Position numbers and translations under genes: made by a program
Assembly (NCBI GenBank): GCA_003151215.1
Contig: PLXB01000460.1
Location: 1-5,159 of the forward strand
Length of the DNA: 5,159 bases
Direction: 5' to 3'
From: Ignavibacteriota bacterium
GTDB lineage: Bacteria > Bacteroidota > Kapaibacteriia > Palsa-1295
Shown: positions 1-4,877 of the stretch, piece after piece
How the letters are laid out: every line of letters begins with the position of its first letter
Numbering within the stretch: the first letter of the stretch is position 1
Notes under the pieces: generated by a model
What the model was told of the DNA's origin: nothing
What the model saw: the letters and a program-made list of their open reading frames with translations, nothing else
Database searches by the model: none

Positions 1-290
1 TACTCGATGGCTGGTGGATCGAGGGTTGGAATGGCAAAAATGGATGGGGAATAACTGGCACCACAGGAGTATCGTCCGAAGAGCAGGACCATCGGGATGC
101 AGAAAATATGTATGACACTCTCTCAAAAGAAATTATCCCACTCTTTTATGACAAGCAAATCGACGGTGTGCCACACAACTGGGTGAAGGTCGTCAAGGAA
201 TCTATTGCTACGACGGTCCCCATGTTTTCAAGTGAGCGAATGTTGGGAGAATATATAAGCAACCTTTATATTCCCGCTACAAAAAAATAG
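1..290 (+). CDS. glgP: Alpha-glucan (glycogen/maltodextrin) phosphorylase, C-terminal end, 5' truncated by window
   Basis: The first complete codon is at base 3 and the frame runs 95 codons to a TAG at 288-290. It opens with LDGWWIEGWNGKNGWGI, the conserved Gly/Trp-rich segment near the C-terminus of the short bacterial and archaeal alpha-glucan phosphorylases (glycosyltransferase family 35). Next comes a helical tail with IIPLFYD, GVPHNWVKVVKESI and a final SERMLGEYISNLYIP, all typical of that family. The enzyme releases glucose-1-phosphate from alpha-1,4-glucans by phosphorolysis in the cytoplasm, using pyridoxal phosphate. The PLP lysine and most of the catalytic domain lie upstream of the window and cannot be checked. 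The C-terminus looks intact. The next gene, a probable glucose-1-phosphate phosphatase, starts nine bases later, so the two are probably co-transcribed. The family call is secure; whether glycogen or maltodextrin is the substrate cannot be told. Confidence 0.9.
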   Translation, partial: LDGWWIEGWNGKNGWGITGTTGVSSEEQDHRDAENMYDTLSKEIIPLFYDKQIDGVPHNWVKVVKESIATTVPMFSSERMLGEYISNLYIPATKK

Positions 291-299
291 GGTCGCTCT

Positions 300-902
300 A
301 TGATTCGTAATTTCCTATTCGATGTCGGCAATGTTCTGGTCCGTTGCGACATAAAGTTTGGCTCTCACGAAATCGCGAAGCGGTCACACTGCAGTGCCGA
401 GGAGATTGAACTGAAGCTTGCTGAACATTCATTGATAAACGAATTCGATGAAGGAGTTCACACACGGGAAGGATTCAATACCAAGATGCGAGAATTCGCT
501 GGCTGGGATGGAACTGCGAAAGAGTTAGAGTTTATCTGGCAACAGATGCTTTCGCCGGATAAAGAAATGCTCGACTATATGGAGTCACTTATGGAGCGAG
601 GTTACCCTGCATATATCCTCTCCAATAGCAACCCTTATCATACCGATTATTTACGCCACACCTTCCCTCCCATAAAAGCAACTCACGGCCAAATTTTTAG
701 CAATGAGTGTTCGCTTGTGAAACCGGACGAAGCGATCTTCATTCACACCAAAGATACATTCGGCATTGTCCCGCAGGAGACACTCTTCATCGATGACCGT
801 CCTGAGAACGTTCATGCCGCCGAGCGCATCGGATTCATCGGCATGGTACATGTCTCGTATGAGAGCACCAGAAGAAGAACGGAAGAACTACTCAACCATT
901 AG
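300..902 (+). CDS. yihX: HAD-superfamily (subfamily IA) phosphatase, YihX-like; probable alpha-D-glucose-1-phosphatase
   Basis: This 200-residue cytoplasmic protein has all four HAD motifs. Motif I is FDVGNVLV with the nucleophile Asp8. Motif II is ILSNSN around Ser108, motif III is Lys141 in LVKPDE, and motif IV is Asp165-Asp166 in LFIDDRPEN. A helical cap domain lies between motifs I and II (about residues 17-85). The residue two after the nucleophile is Gly, not the Asp of most HAD phosphatases. E. coli YihX has the same DxGN arrangement, nearly the same length (199 residues) and a matching LSN-N-H segment at motif II. YihX hydrolyses alpha-D-glucose-1-phosphate to glucose. The gene directly follows a glucan phosphorylase, whose product is that same compound, which supports the assignment. 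The ATG at 300 has a weak AGGG seven bases upstream. Another sugar-phosphate or nucleotide substrate remains possible, because HAD specificity is hard to read from sequence. Confidence 0.85.
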   Translation: MIRNFLFDVGNVLVRCDIKFGSHEIAKRSHCSAEEIELKLAEHSLINEFDEGVHTREGFNTKMREFAGWDGTAKELEFIWQQMLSPDKEMLDYMESLMERGYPAYILSNSNPYHTDYLRHTFPPIKATHGQIFSNECSLVKPDEAIFIHTKDTFGIVPQETLFIDDRPENVHAAERIGFIGMVHVSYESTRRRTEELLNH

Positions 903-912
903 CGTAAGAATT

Positions 913-930
913 GCCGGATAAGTATCCGGC
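913..930. terminator. Short palindrome between convergent genes, possible bidirectional terminator
   Basis: GCCGGATA (913-920) and TATCCGGC (923-930) are perfect inverted copies two bases apart, giving in practice a 7-bp stem with a 4-base loop. The palindrome starts ten bases after the stop of the phosphatase gene. Its last base is the first of the CTA (TAG on the - strand) that ends the opposing gene. Position and symmetry suit a terminator serving both genes. Neither side has a strong run of T (TATCTT on the + strand, AATTCTT on the - strand), so intrinsic termination may be weak. Confidence 0.5.
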
Positions 931-1502
931 TATCTTGCATCGTACTTCTTTTCTATGATCTTACCATTTGCTTTCTTTACAATATCCGGCAGAATTACCC
1001 CGTCCATCCCCTCTTTCGTGCTTTTCTTGTCCAGAAGTACTCGTTCCTTCGCGTTTATATGAGCGCCTGTATGATGATATTTTGCTAAAAAGGGGTTACG
1101 AAATTCATATCGCTCTCCTTTTGAAGTCTGGGCATACCACGTGCCCAATTTCGTCCGATGGATCGTTCCGGTCACCATCATCGGCATTATCAGCAAATCT
1201 ACTGGATGTCGCACTTGATCGAGCCGGTCGATAACCTGCACTATTTCGCCCGTCATACAAATCGATGCTTTGCCCTTTGCCGGCTCCACAAGTAACGATA
1301 CCTGCTTATTTTCCTGATGAAGACCTGCAATCATGGTTGAATCACCAAGAAGTTCGTAGCGCTTGCCATTATCAGCGTCGAGGTACCAGCAACCACCCTC
1401 CAGGTCAGTGTGTCTCATCGTGCCGCCGACTTTGAAACCCTGGCCAGCAGCTATAGCACTTGTTAGCGGCAATAACAGAAGAAATACGAATGTTTTAATC
1501 AT
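930..1502 (-). CDS. Exported protein of unknown function with a duplicated small beta-rich domain
   Basis: I do not recognise a named family for this 190-residue protein. Residues 1-19 form a classic Sec signal peptide: Lys3, a Leu-rich core, then an Ala-Ile-Ala-Ala cleavage region. There is no lipobox, so the product should be periplasmic or secreted. The mature part contains two related units. The first (about 26-92) has GGTMRHTDLEGGCWYLDADNGKRYEL. The second (about 110-180) has VTGTIHRTKLGTWYAQTSKGERYEF. The shared pattern is G-T, then a W-Y/A pair, then a turn, then G-x-RYE, followed by a variable hydrophobic stretch, which suggests two small beta-barrel (OB-like) domains. Cys38 and Cys82 are the only cysteines of the mature protein, both lie in the first unit, and they could form a disulfide. 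The gene converges on the phosphatase gene. A plausible promoter lies just upstream, and the Shine-Dalgarno is poor (AAAAGA). The function is unknown. Confidence 0.75.
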   Translation of the reverse strand: MIKTFVFLLLLPLTSAIAAGQGFKVGGTMRHTDLEGGCWYLDADNGKRYELLGDSTMIAGLHQENKQVSLLVEPAKGKASICMTGEIVQVIDRLDQVRHPVDLLIMPMMVTGTIHRTKLGTWYAQTSKGERYEFRNPFLAKYHHTGAHINAKERVLLDKKSTKEGMDGVILPDIVKKANGKIIEKKYDAR

Positions 1503-1521
1503 ATCGGTATTCTTTTAAAAG

Positions 1522-1550
1522 ATCTTACGCAGGAATTCGGCAGAAGTTAA
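1522..1550 (-). promoter_or_regulatory. Possible sigma70-type promoter for the exported-protein gene
   Basis: On the - strand, TTAACT (1545-1550) and TAAGAT (1522-1527) are separated by exactly 17 bases. Each hexamer matches four of six consensus bases. Transcription would start near 1515, giving a leader of about a dozen bases before the ATG at 1502. Spacing and position fit well, but the hexamers are weak and the match could be chance. Confidence 0.35.
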
Positions 1551-1558
1551 GCTGATGG

Positions 1559-1810
1559 ATGTTGCATTTCAAAAGAGCGGAAGAAGGGAATATATTCCCG
1601 CAAAATCCTGCTTATATATTATCAAAAGAAGAGCGGTGCCTCATGTATGCAGCCGCAACTTGTGCCAAGGAACATCGCATCATCACCTATCCGACCAATC
1701 TCTACGATCGCGAATCCGGCATCGTTCTTTCGAAGCCGAGCCGGTTTATCGATGGTCTTGTCGATAATCAGTTTGCAGAAGGCCGGGTGATTGTCGAGGA
1801 AAATATCTGA
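1559..1810 (+). pseudogene. Decayed C-terminal fragment of a UvrD/Rep/PcrA-type DNA helicase
   Basis: This 83-codon open stretch reads like the last part of a UvrD-family superfamily 1 helicase, a protein normally of about 650-780 residues. Residues 8-19 (EEGNIFPQNPAY) resemble the segment of the family with the pattern DGRFPSxxA. Residues 23-45 carry a motif VI-like block, KEERCLMYAAATCAKEH, where intact relatives have EERRLMYVAATRAKEH. The tail ITYPTNLYDRESGIVLSKPSRFIDG (42-66) matches the region after motif VI in many bacterial UvrD proteins. Two conserved arginines are now Cys27 and Cys35. Position 35 is the motif VI arginine that contacts the ATP gamma-phosphate, so the fragment could not work as a helicase. 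An in-frame TGA at 1553-1555 stops it extending upstream, and I see no helicase-like sequence in the other two forward frames. It is most likely a relic left by deletion or by partial duplication of a uvrD gene elsewhere. Expression as a small protein is unlikely but not excluded. Confidence 0.75.
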
Positions 1811-1863
1811 ACCGTGATTTCAGAAATGTATGGATTAAATTTTTTAACTGTTGAAGCGAAAAT

Positions 1864-2766
1864 ATGAAGCGTGTTATCTTTGAGACCCTTCGCTTCCTCC
1901 TGGTACTGCTTACCGGAAAAGGATACGATCGTTCGGAAAGAATAAATGCGCTGCACCACAAGCTTGCCTGGAGGCTGCACAAACTACTTCCATTCTTTGG
2001 CATCACGGGGATTAAAAAAATAGCCGTTCCGAATATGCAGGATAAGTCGATGTACGTTATGGCCGAGGATGGAGGCGTAGCACATCAACTCATCATGTAT
2101 CGCCAGTATGAGCCGTACGAATCCAAACTCGCGCGCAAATATCTGAAGTCTGGTATGACGGTCTATAATATTGGAGCGAATCTTGGGTATTACGTTTTGC
2201 TTGCCTCCCAGGCAGTAGGCAATCAGGGGGAAGTCTATGCATTCGAGCCAGCGCCGGAAAATTTCGAGCTTCTGACAAGAACGATTGAAGAGAATCACGC
2301 AAACAATGTAATTGCGGTTCAAACTGCCGCTGGTAGTAGGAATGGGACTGCCGAACTTTCACTGAGCGCAACAAATTCGGGCGATCATCAGCTTTATAAT
2401 ATTGCGGGGCGTTCTCACGTTTCGGTCGCTGTTACTACGATTGACATTTTTGCCGAAGACACTCATTCCGTTCCTGATGCAATCATACTAGATGTTCAGG
2501 GCGCGGAACTCGACGTGCTGCTTGGAGCAGAAACTCTGACCAAGAATAGAAGGCCGTTAATATTATTCTCTGAATTCTGGCCGCAGGGCCTGAACGAACG
2601 ACATCCGAATGGAGCGTTCCAATTTCTCGATATTCTCGAACGGGCTGGATTTGGATTTCATCGTATCGACGAGAAGCATCACAAACTGGTCGCAACAAAC
2701 CCGAAGCAACTGCTCGCAACAGTCATTGATAATCAGGAGGTAAATCTACTGTGCATCAGAGACTGA
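1864..2766 (+). CDS. FkbM-family SAM-dependent methyltransferase
   Basis: This 300-residue protein has the FkbM methyltransferase layout. After an N-terminal region of about 95 residues with a hydrophobic stretch (4-17), the Rossmann-like domain begins at TVYNIGANLGYY (99-110), the SAM-binding motif I. The ribose-contacting acidic residue is Glu128 in VYAFEPAPENF. The hallmark FkbM block is ILDVQGAELDVLLGA (208-222), with Asp210 and Glu215. FkbM relatives usually O-methylate sugars, polyketides or other surface and secondary metabolites; the substrate here cannot be read. The residue before IGAN is Asn102, where the family normally has Asp; this is a single-base change and may or may not affect activity. 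The ATG at 1864 is preceded by TTGAAGCGAA, only a loose ribosome-binding match. Its 3' end overlaps the next gene by 16 bases, so the two are probably translated together. No glycosyltransferases are nearby to suggest a polysaccharide cluster. Confidence 0.85.
   Translation: MKRVIFETLRFLLVLLTGKGYDRSERINALHHKLAWRLHKLLPFFGITGIKKIAVPNMQDKSMYVMAEDGGVAHQLIMYRQYEPYESKLARKYLKSGMTVYNIGANLGYYVLLASQAVGNQGEVYAFEPAPENFELLTRTIEENHANNVIAVQTAAGSRNGTAELSLSATNSGDHQLYNIAGRSHVSVAVTTIDIFAEDTHSVPDAIILDVQGAELDVLLGAETLTKNRRPLILFSEFWPQGLNERHPNGAFQFLDILERAGFGFHRIDEKHHKLVATNPKQLLATVIDNQEVNLLCIRD
2735..2740 (+). promoter_or_regulatory. Strong Shine-Dalgarno AGGAGG for the GTG-started lipoprotein gene
   Basis: AGGAGG lies inside the end of the methyltransferase gene and ends ten bases before the GTG at 2751. 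It is the best Shine-Dalgarno I noticed ahead of any gene in the window. It supports GTG as the true start of the lipoprotein gene, despite the 16-base overlap with the upstream gene. Confidence 0.65.
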
Positions 2767-3398
2767 CGATCGTTCTATTGTGTATCGTCATTTCAGGTTG
2801 TGGCCGGAAGGGTCCGCCCATCGATGCGCTTGTTAAAGCAATCGATAGTGCAGAAATCGCCGTGTGGCAACCTGTCGAGCCTAAGGCCGATACGCTTCAT
2901 CATTCGCTATTTTACGATTCTGTATTGCATTATGCTGCGATTGCAGTTCAGGTAGAATCAGAAAAACGCCGGTATGCACAAGCGATCATCGACCTTGCGC
3001 CACTCTTACCGCAAAACCTTGAGAGTTGGAACCGTCGAAAATTTAGCATGGACTCGCTATTACATTATCCAACGCATGCTAATTTATGGGAGACAAGCTT
3101 GATTTCATTTTTGCGCAATATTCTAACTTTATGCATCGAACGCTGGATACATTGTATCATAGGGATTCATCGAAATACGCTGCAGCTCTTCCCAATCTAT
3201 TCCGCCGCAGTCTTTTTGAACCAAGCTGGCGACCCCGGTTTGATTCGATTGAATCGGCCATCATTGTGCACACAATTGGCATCCTTCGTTTTGTCGATGC
3301 CAACAAGACTTCGATTTCAATCGACACCATTCTTCGATTTTCCACCCCAGAGCTTACCACACAATATCAATTGCTTGGCCGCTCGCTCGATTCGTTGA
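2751..3398 (+). CDS. Lipoprotein of unknown function, 5' part of a gene interrupted by a frameshift
   Basis: Translation starts at GTG with a strong Shine-Dalgarno and gives a lipoprotein signal peptide. Arg4 is followed by the hydrophobic core LTIVLLCIVI and the lipobox ISGC, with lipidated Cys17. The following GRKGPP recalls the CGxKGP motif after the lipid-bearing cysteine in LptM/YifL-like lipoproteins, but this protein is much longer and the resemblance may be superficial. Residues 18 to about 110 are soluble and look natural (AIDSAEIAVWQPVEPK, VQVESEKRRYAQAIIDLAPLL). Beyond about base 3082 this frame turns unlikely, with a Cys/Ile/Trp/Leu-rich run and no family character. The overlapping -1 frame instead reads as ordinary protein up to 3472. 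The genuine product is therefore probably one lipoprotein of about 240 residues whose gene has lost one base between 3083 and roughly 3112. The frame remains open to 3398, so a cell carrying this sequence would make a chimeric tail. No function is recognised. Confidence 0.6.
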   Translation: MHQRLTIVLLCIVISGCGRKGPPIDALVKAIDSAEIAVWQPVEPKADTLHHSLFYDSVLHYAAIAVQVESEKRRYAQAIIDLAPLLPQNLESWNRRKFSMDSLLHYPTHANLWETSLISFLRNILTLCIERWIHCIIGIHRNTLQLFPIYSAAVFLNQAGDPGLIRLNRPSLCTQLASFVLSMPTRLRFQSTPFFDFPPQSLPHNINCLAARSIR

Positions 3399-3472
3399 CA
3401 CGAGTGGAAGCCGAAGTTGCGAAAATCGCCAAGGGAGAAGCTATAGATACACTCGGCAACGTTTCTTTCTGA
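3086..3472 (+). CDS. Probable 3' part of the frameshifted lipoprotein gene
   Basis: This frame begins just after a TAA at 3080-3082 and runs 128 codons to a TGA at 3470-3472. Its composition is that of a normal soluble, largely helical protein: DKLDFIFAQYSNFMHRTLDTLY, then a basic FRRSLFEPSWRPRFDSIESA, then SLDSLTRVEAEVAKIAKGEA near the end. It fits as the continuation of the lipoprotein that starts at 2751, in the -1 frame relative to it. No Shine-Dalgarno precedes the ATG at 3086, and the signal-peptide part lies in the other frame. An independent gene overlapping 313 bases of another is less likely than a single-base deletion or sequencing error. TTT at 3083-3085, GGG at 3088-3090 and TTTTT at 3108-3112 are the obvious places for a lost base. 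The family is not recognised. Confidence 0.55.
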   Translation: MGDKLDFIFAQYSNFMHRTLDTLYHRDSSKYAAALPNLFRRSLFEPSWRPRFDSIESAIIVHTIGILRFVDANKTSISIDTILRFSTPELTTQYQLLGRSLDSLTRVEAEVAKIAKGEAIDTLGNVSF

Positions 3473-3480
3473 GATTTTAC

Positions 3481-3510
3481 TATTAGGCATTTTGTTTGAG
3501 AGGCCTAATA
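3481..3510 (+). terminator. Hairpin after the methyltransferase-lipoprotein unit, probable terminator
   Basis: TATTAGGC (3481-3488) and GCCTAATA (3503-3510) form a perfect 8-bp stem around a 14-base loop. The hairpin starts eight bases after the stop of the lipoprotein frame. What follows is A/T-rich (AATCATTTCT) but is not a clean T run, so termination strength is uncertain. The hairpin covers a TTG at 3496 that would otherwise be a possible start for the next gene, which argues against that start. Confidence 0.5.
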
Positions 3511-3531
3511 AATCATTTCTATCAAAATAGG

Positions 3532-4518
3532 TTGAGAAAAACTCTACTATTCAACCGTTCTTCTTTTGAGCGCCTGTTGGACATGAACGCTTACATTGAA
3601 GCGGTAACCAGCGCACACCGGCTCCATGCCGAAAACAAGATTATAGAAACCGGTCTTCTTCATGCTGATGCACCCAATGGCGAATATCATATCAAGACCG
3701 GAGGACTTATCGGGGAAAGGTCGTATTATGGGCTGAAAGCCAACGGCGGCTTTTTTAATAACCGAACCCAATACGGTTTGCCAAATGTATTGGGCATCAT
3801 CTATTTATCAGATGCAGAGAATGCCTATCCGCTGGCAGTCTTCGAATCTTCGCTGATTTCCAAAATGCGTACGGCGGCAGCTACGGCAGTTGCTGCAAAA
3901 TATCTTTTGCCGAAATCCAGCTTGCGTTTGGGCGTTATCGGATATGGCAACCAGGCGGAAGCACAGATCAAAGCCCTGCTATATATAGCCAACTTTGAAA
4001 GTATACAGGTTGGAGGGCGTAATGAGGAGAAACTTGACGAGTTTGTGCGGCGGATGAAACAGGAATTGCACATTCCTATTGACAGGGCAATACCTGAAGC
4101 TGTTTGTAAAGAATCTAACGTATTAGTCACCTGCACACCTTCCACCAGCTTTTTAGTCGAGAAAGCCTGGATCGATAAAGGCACCTTCATTGCTGCTATC
4201 GGAGCCGATAGCCCTGGCAAAAATGAACTGGACCCAATGATTTTTGCAAAAGCAAAAGTAGTAGGTGATATTAAAAGCCAGATCATTGAAGTTGGCGAAT
4301 CACAGAACCCAATAAAAGCCGGCATTATCACGGCGGACGATATTCATGGCGACCTGGGTGAACTGATTACTGGTAAAATAACGGGCAGGACATCCGATGA
4401 TGAAATTATAATTTACGACTCAACCGGAACAGCTATACAAGACATTGCCTGTGCAGCGTACATTTACGAGAAACTAAAGGACAATGAAGGTATTGCGGGA
4501 ATTGACCTGTATAAATGA
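3532..4518 (+). CDS. Ornithine cyclodeaminase/mu-crystallin family NAD(P)-dependent protein
   Basis: From the TTG at 3532 the product is 328 residues, the usual length for this family. The order of elements is right. The N-terminus LLFNRSSFERLLDMNAYIEAV lines up with the family start. Lys69 lies in YYGLKANGG, Arg113 in KMRTAAATAVAAKYL, the nucleotide-binding loop in GVIGYGNQA (134-142), and Asp226 in AIGADSPGKNELD, with a closing DSTGTAIQDIA. Lys69, Arg113 and Asp226 correspond to catalytic Lys69, Arg112 and Asp228 of Pseudomonas putida ornithine cyclodeaminase. The PPR-type arginine normally found near residue 45 is absent (ETGLLHADAP), so the substrate may differ; relatives include alanine dehydrogenase, pyrroline-carboxylate reductase and lysine cyclodeaminase. 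The first ATG (3583) would cut off conserved residues, and the TTG at 3496 sits in a hairpin, so 3532 is preferred even though it lacks a Shine-Dalgarno. A weak TTGAGA-18-TATCAA promoter ending at 3525 would make the message nearly leaderless. The family is sure; the substrate is not. Confidence 0.88.
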   Translation: MRKTLLFNRSSFERLLDMNAYIEAVTSAHRLHAENKIIETGLLHADAPNGEYHIKTGGLIGERSYYGLKANGGFFNNRTQYGLPNVLGIIYLSDAENAYPLAVFESSLISKMRTAAATAVAAKYLLPKSSLRLGVIGYGNQAEAQIKALLYIANFESIQVGGRNEEKLDEFVRRMKQELHIPIDRAIPEAVCKESNVLVTCTPSTSFLVEKAWIDKGTFIAAIGADSPGKNELDPMIFAKAKVVGDIKSQIIEVGESQNPIKAGIITADDIHGDLGELITGKITGRTSDDEIIIYDSTGTAIQDIACAAYIYEKLKDNEGIAGIDLYK

Positions 4519-4547
4519 GATAAGGTATAAATAGGTTTTTATTCGAA

Positions 4548-4575
4548 TTGAGTATTAATTTTGTGTACCTATAAT
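4548..4575 (+). promoter_or_regulatory. Promoter candidates ahead of the GlsB-like gene
   Basis: Two overlapping candidates lie in the A/T-rich gap after the cyclodeaminase-family gene. One is sigma70-like: TTGAGT (4548-4553), a 16-base spacer and a perfect TATAAT (4570-4575), which would start transcription near 4582. The other is TAATTTTG (4556-4563), a perfect match to the TAnnTTTG -7 element of Bacteroidota promoters, though without a clear TTTG partner upstream. Either would give the membrane-protein gene at 4598 a short leader and make it independent of the preceding gene. Confidence 0.5.
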
Positions 4576-4597
4576 ATAGCTACAAATACAATCAATT

Positions 4598-4855
4598 ATG
4601 TCTTACATCTGGATCGCTCTTATTGGTCTTGCTATTGGTGTAATAGCCAAATTTCTCACACCCGGCCGTGACCCCGGAGGGTGTGTTGTTACGATGATTA
4701 TCGGTTTAATAGGCTCGGTCGTCGGTGGTGTTATCGCCCGGGCGCTAAACATCAGCACTTCCACCGATACGATGTGGTTTGTTATGTCCGTTATCGGCGC
4801 TGTTGTCCTGTTACTTATTTATAGGCTGATTATTGGCAAGCGAAGTATTCCGTAA
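4598..4855 (+). CDS. GlsB/YeaQ/YmgE-family small membrane protein (transglycosylase-associated family)
   Basis: This 85-residue protein is almost entirely membrane-embedded, with three predicted helices at about residues 3-20, 29-49 and 58-79 and a basic end (GKRSIP). The loop after helix 1 carries KFLTPGRDPGG (18-28), the signature of the GlsB/YeaQ/YmgE family, whose members have PGxDPGG there followed by a Gly-rich second helix (IIGLIGSVVGGVIA here). Family members are inner-membrane proteins often linked to general or envelope stress; the molecular role is not established, and the old name transglycosylase-associated does not imply enzyme activity. Length and topology are normal for the family. 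The start is the ATG at 4598, with no clear Shine-Dalgarno (ACAATCAATT upstream) but a good promoter candidate. A probable M23 lipoprotein peptidase begins 22 bases after its stop, so the two may be co-transcribed as envelope genes. Confidence 0.87.
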   Translation: MSYIWIALIGLAIGVIAKFLTPGRDPGGCVVTMIIGLIGSVVGGVIARALNISTSTDTMWFVMSVIGAVVLLLIYRLIIGKRSIP

Positions 4856-4877
4856 CTTGGCATGGTGTGCTCGGGTC

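Noticed and set aside
968..1234. 88-codon + strand open frame opposite the exported-protein gene
   Set aside because: It is the antisense shadow of a gene with a good signal peptide and internal repeats; its own translation shows no domain character and no ribosome-binding site.
1555..1767. 70-codon + strand open frame overlapping the UvrD remnant
   Set aside because: Its translation is low-quality and unrelated to anything recognisable, while the adjacent frame clearly matches the UvrD C-terminal region.
1984..2374. Overlapping - strand open frames of 112 and 93 codons
   Set aside because: They lie opposite the FkbM domain, whose conserved motifs prove + strand coding, and they show no recognisable protein features.
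4531..4572. ATAGGT and ACCTAT inverted repeat after the cyclodeaminase-family gene, considered as a terminator
   Set aside because: The stem is only six bases with a 30-base loop in A/T-rich sequence and overlaps better promoter candidates; it is likely chance.
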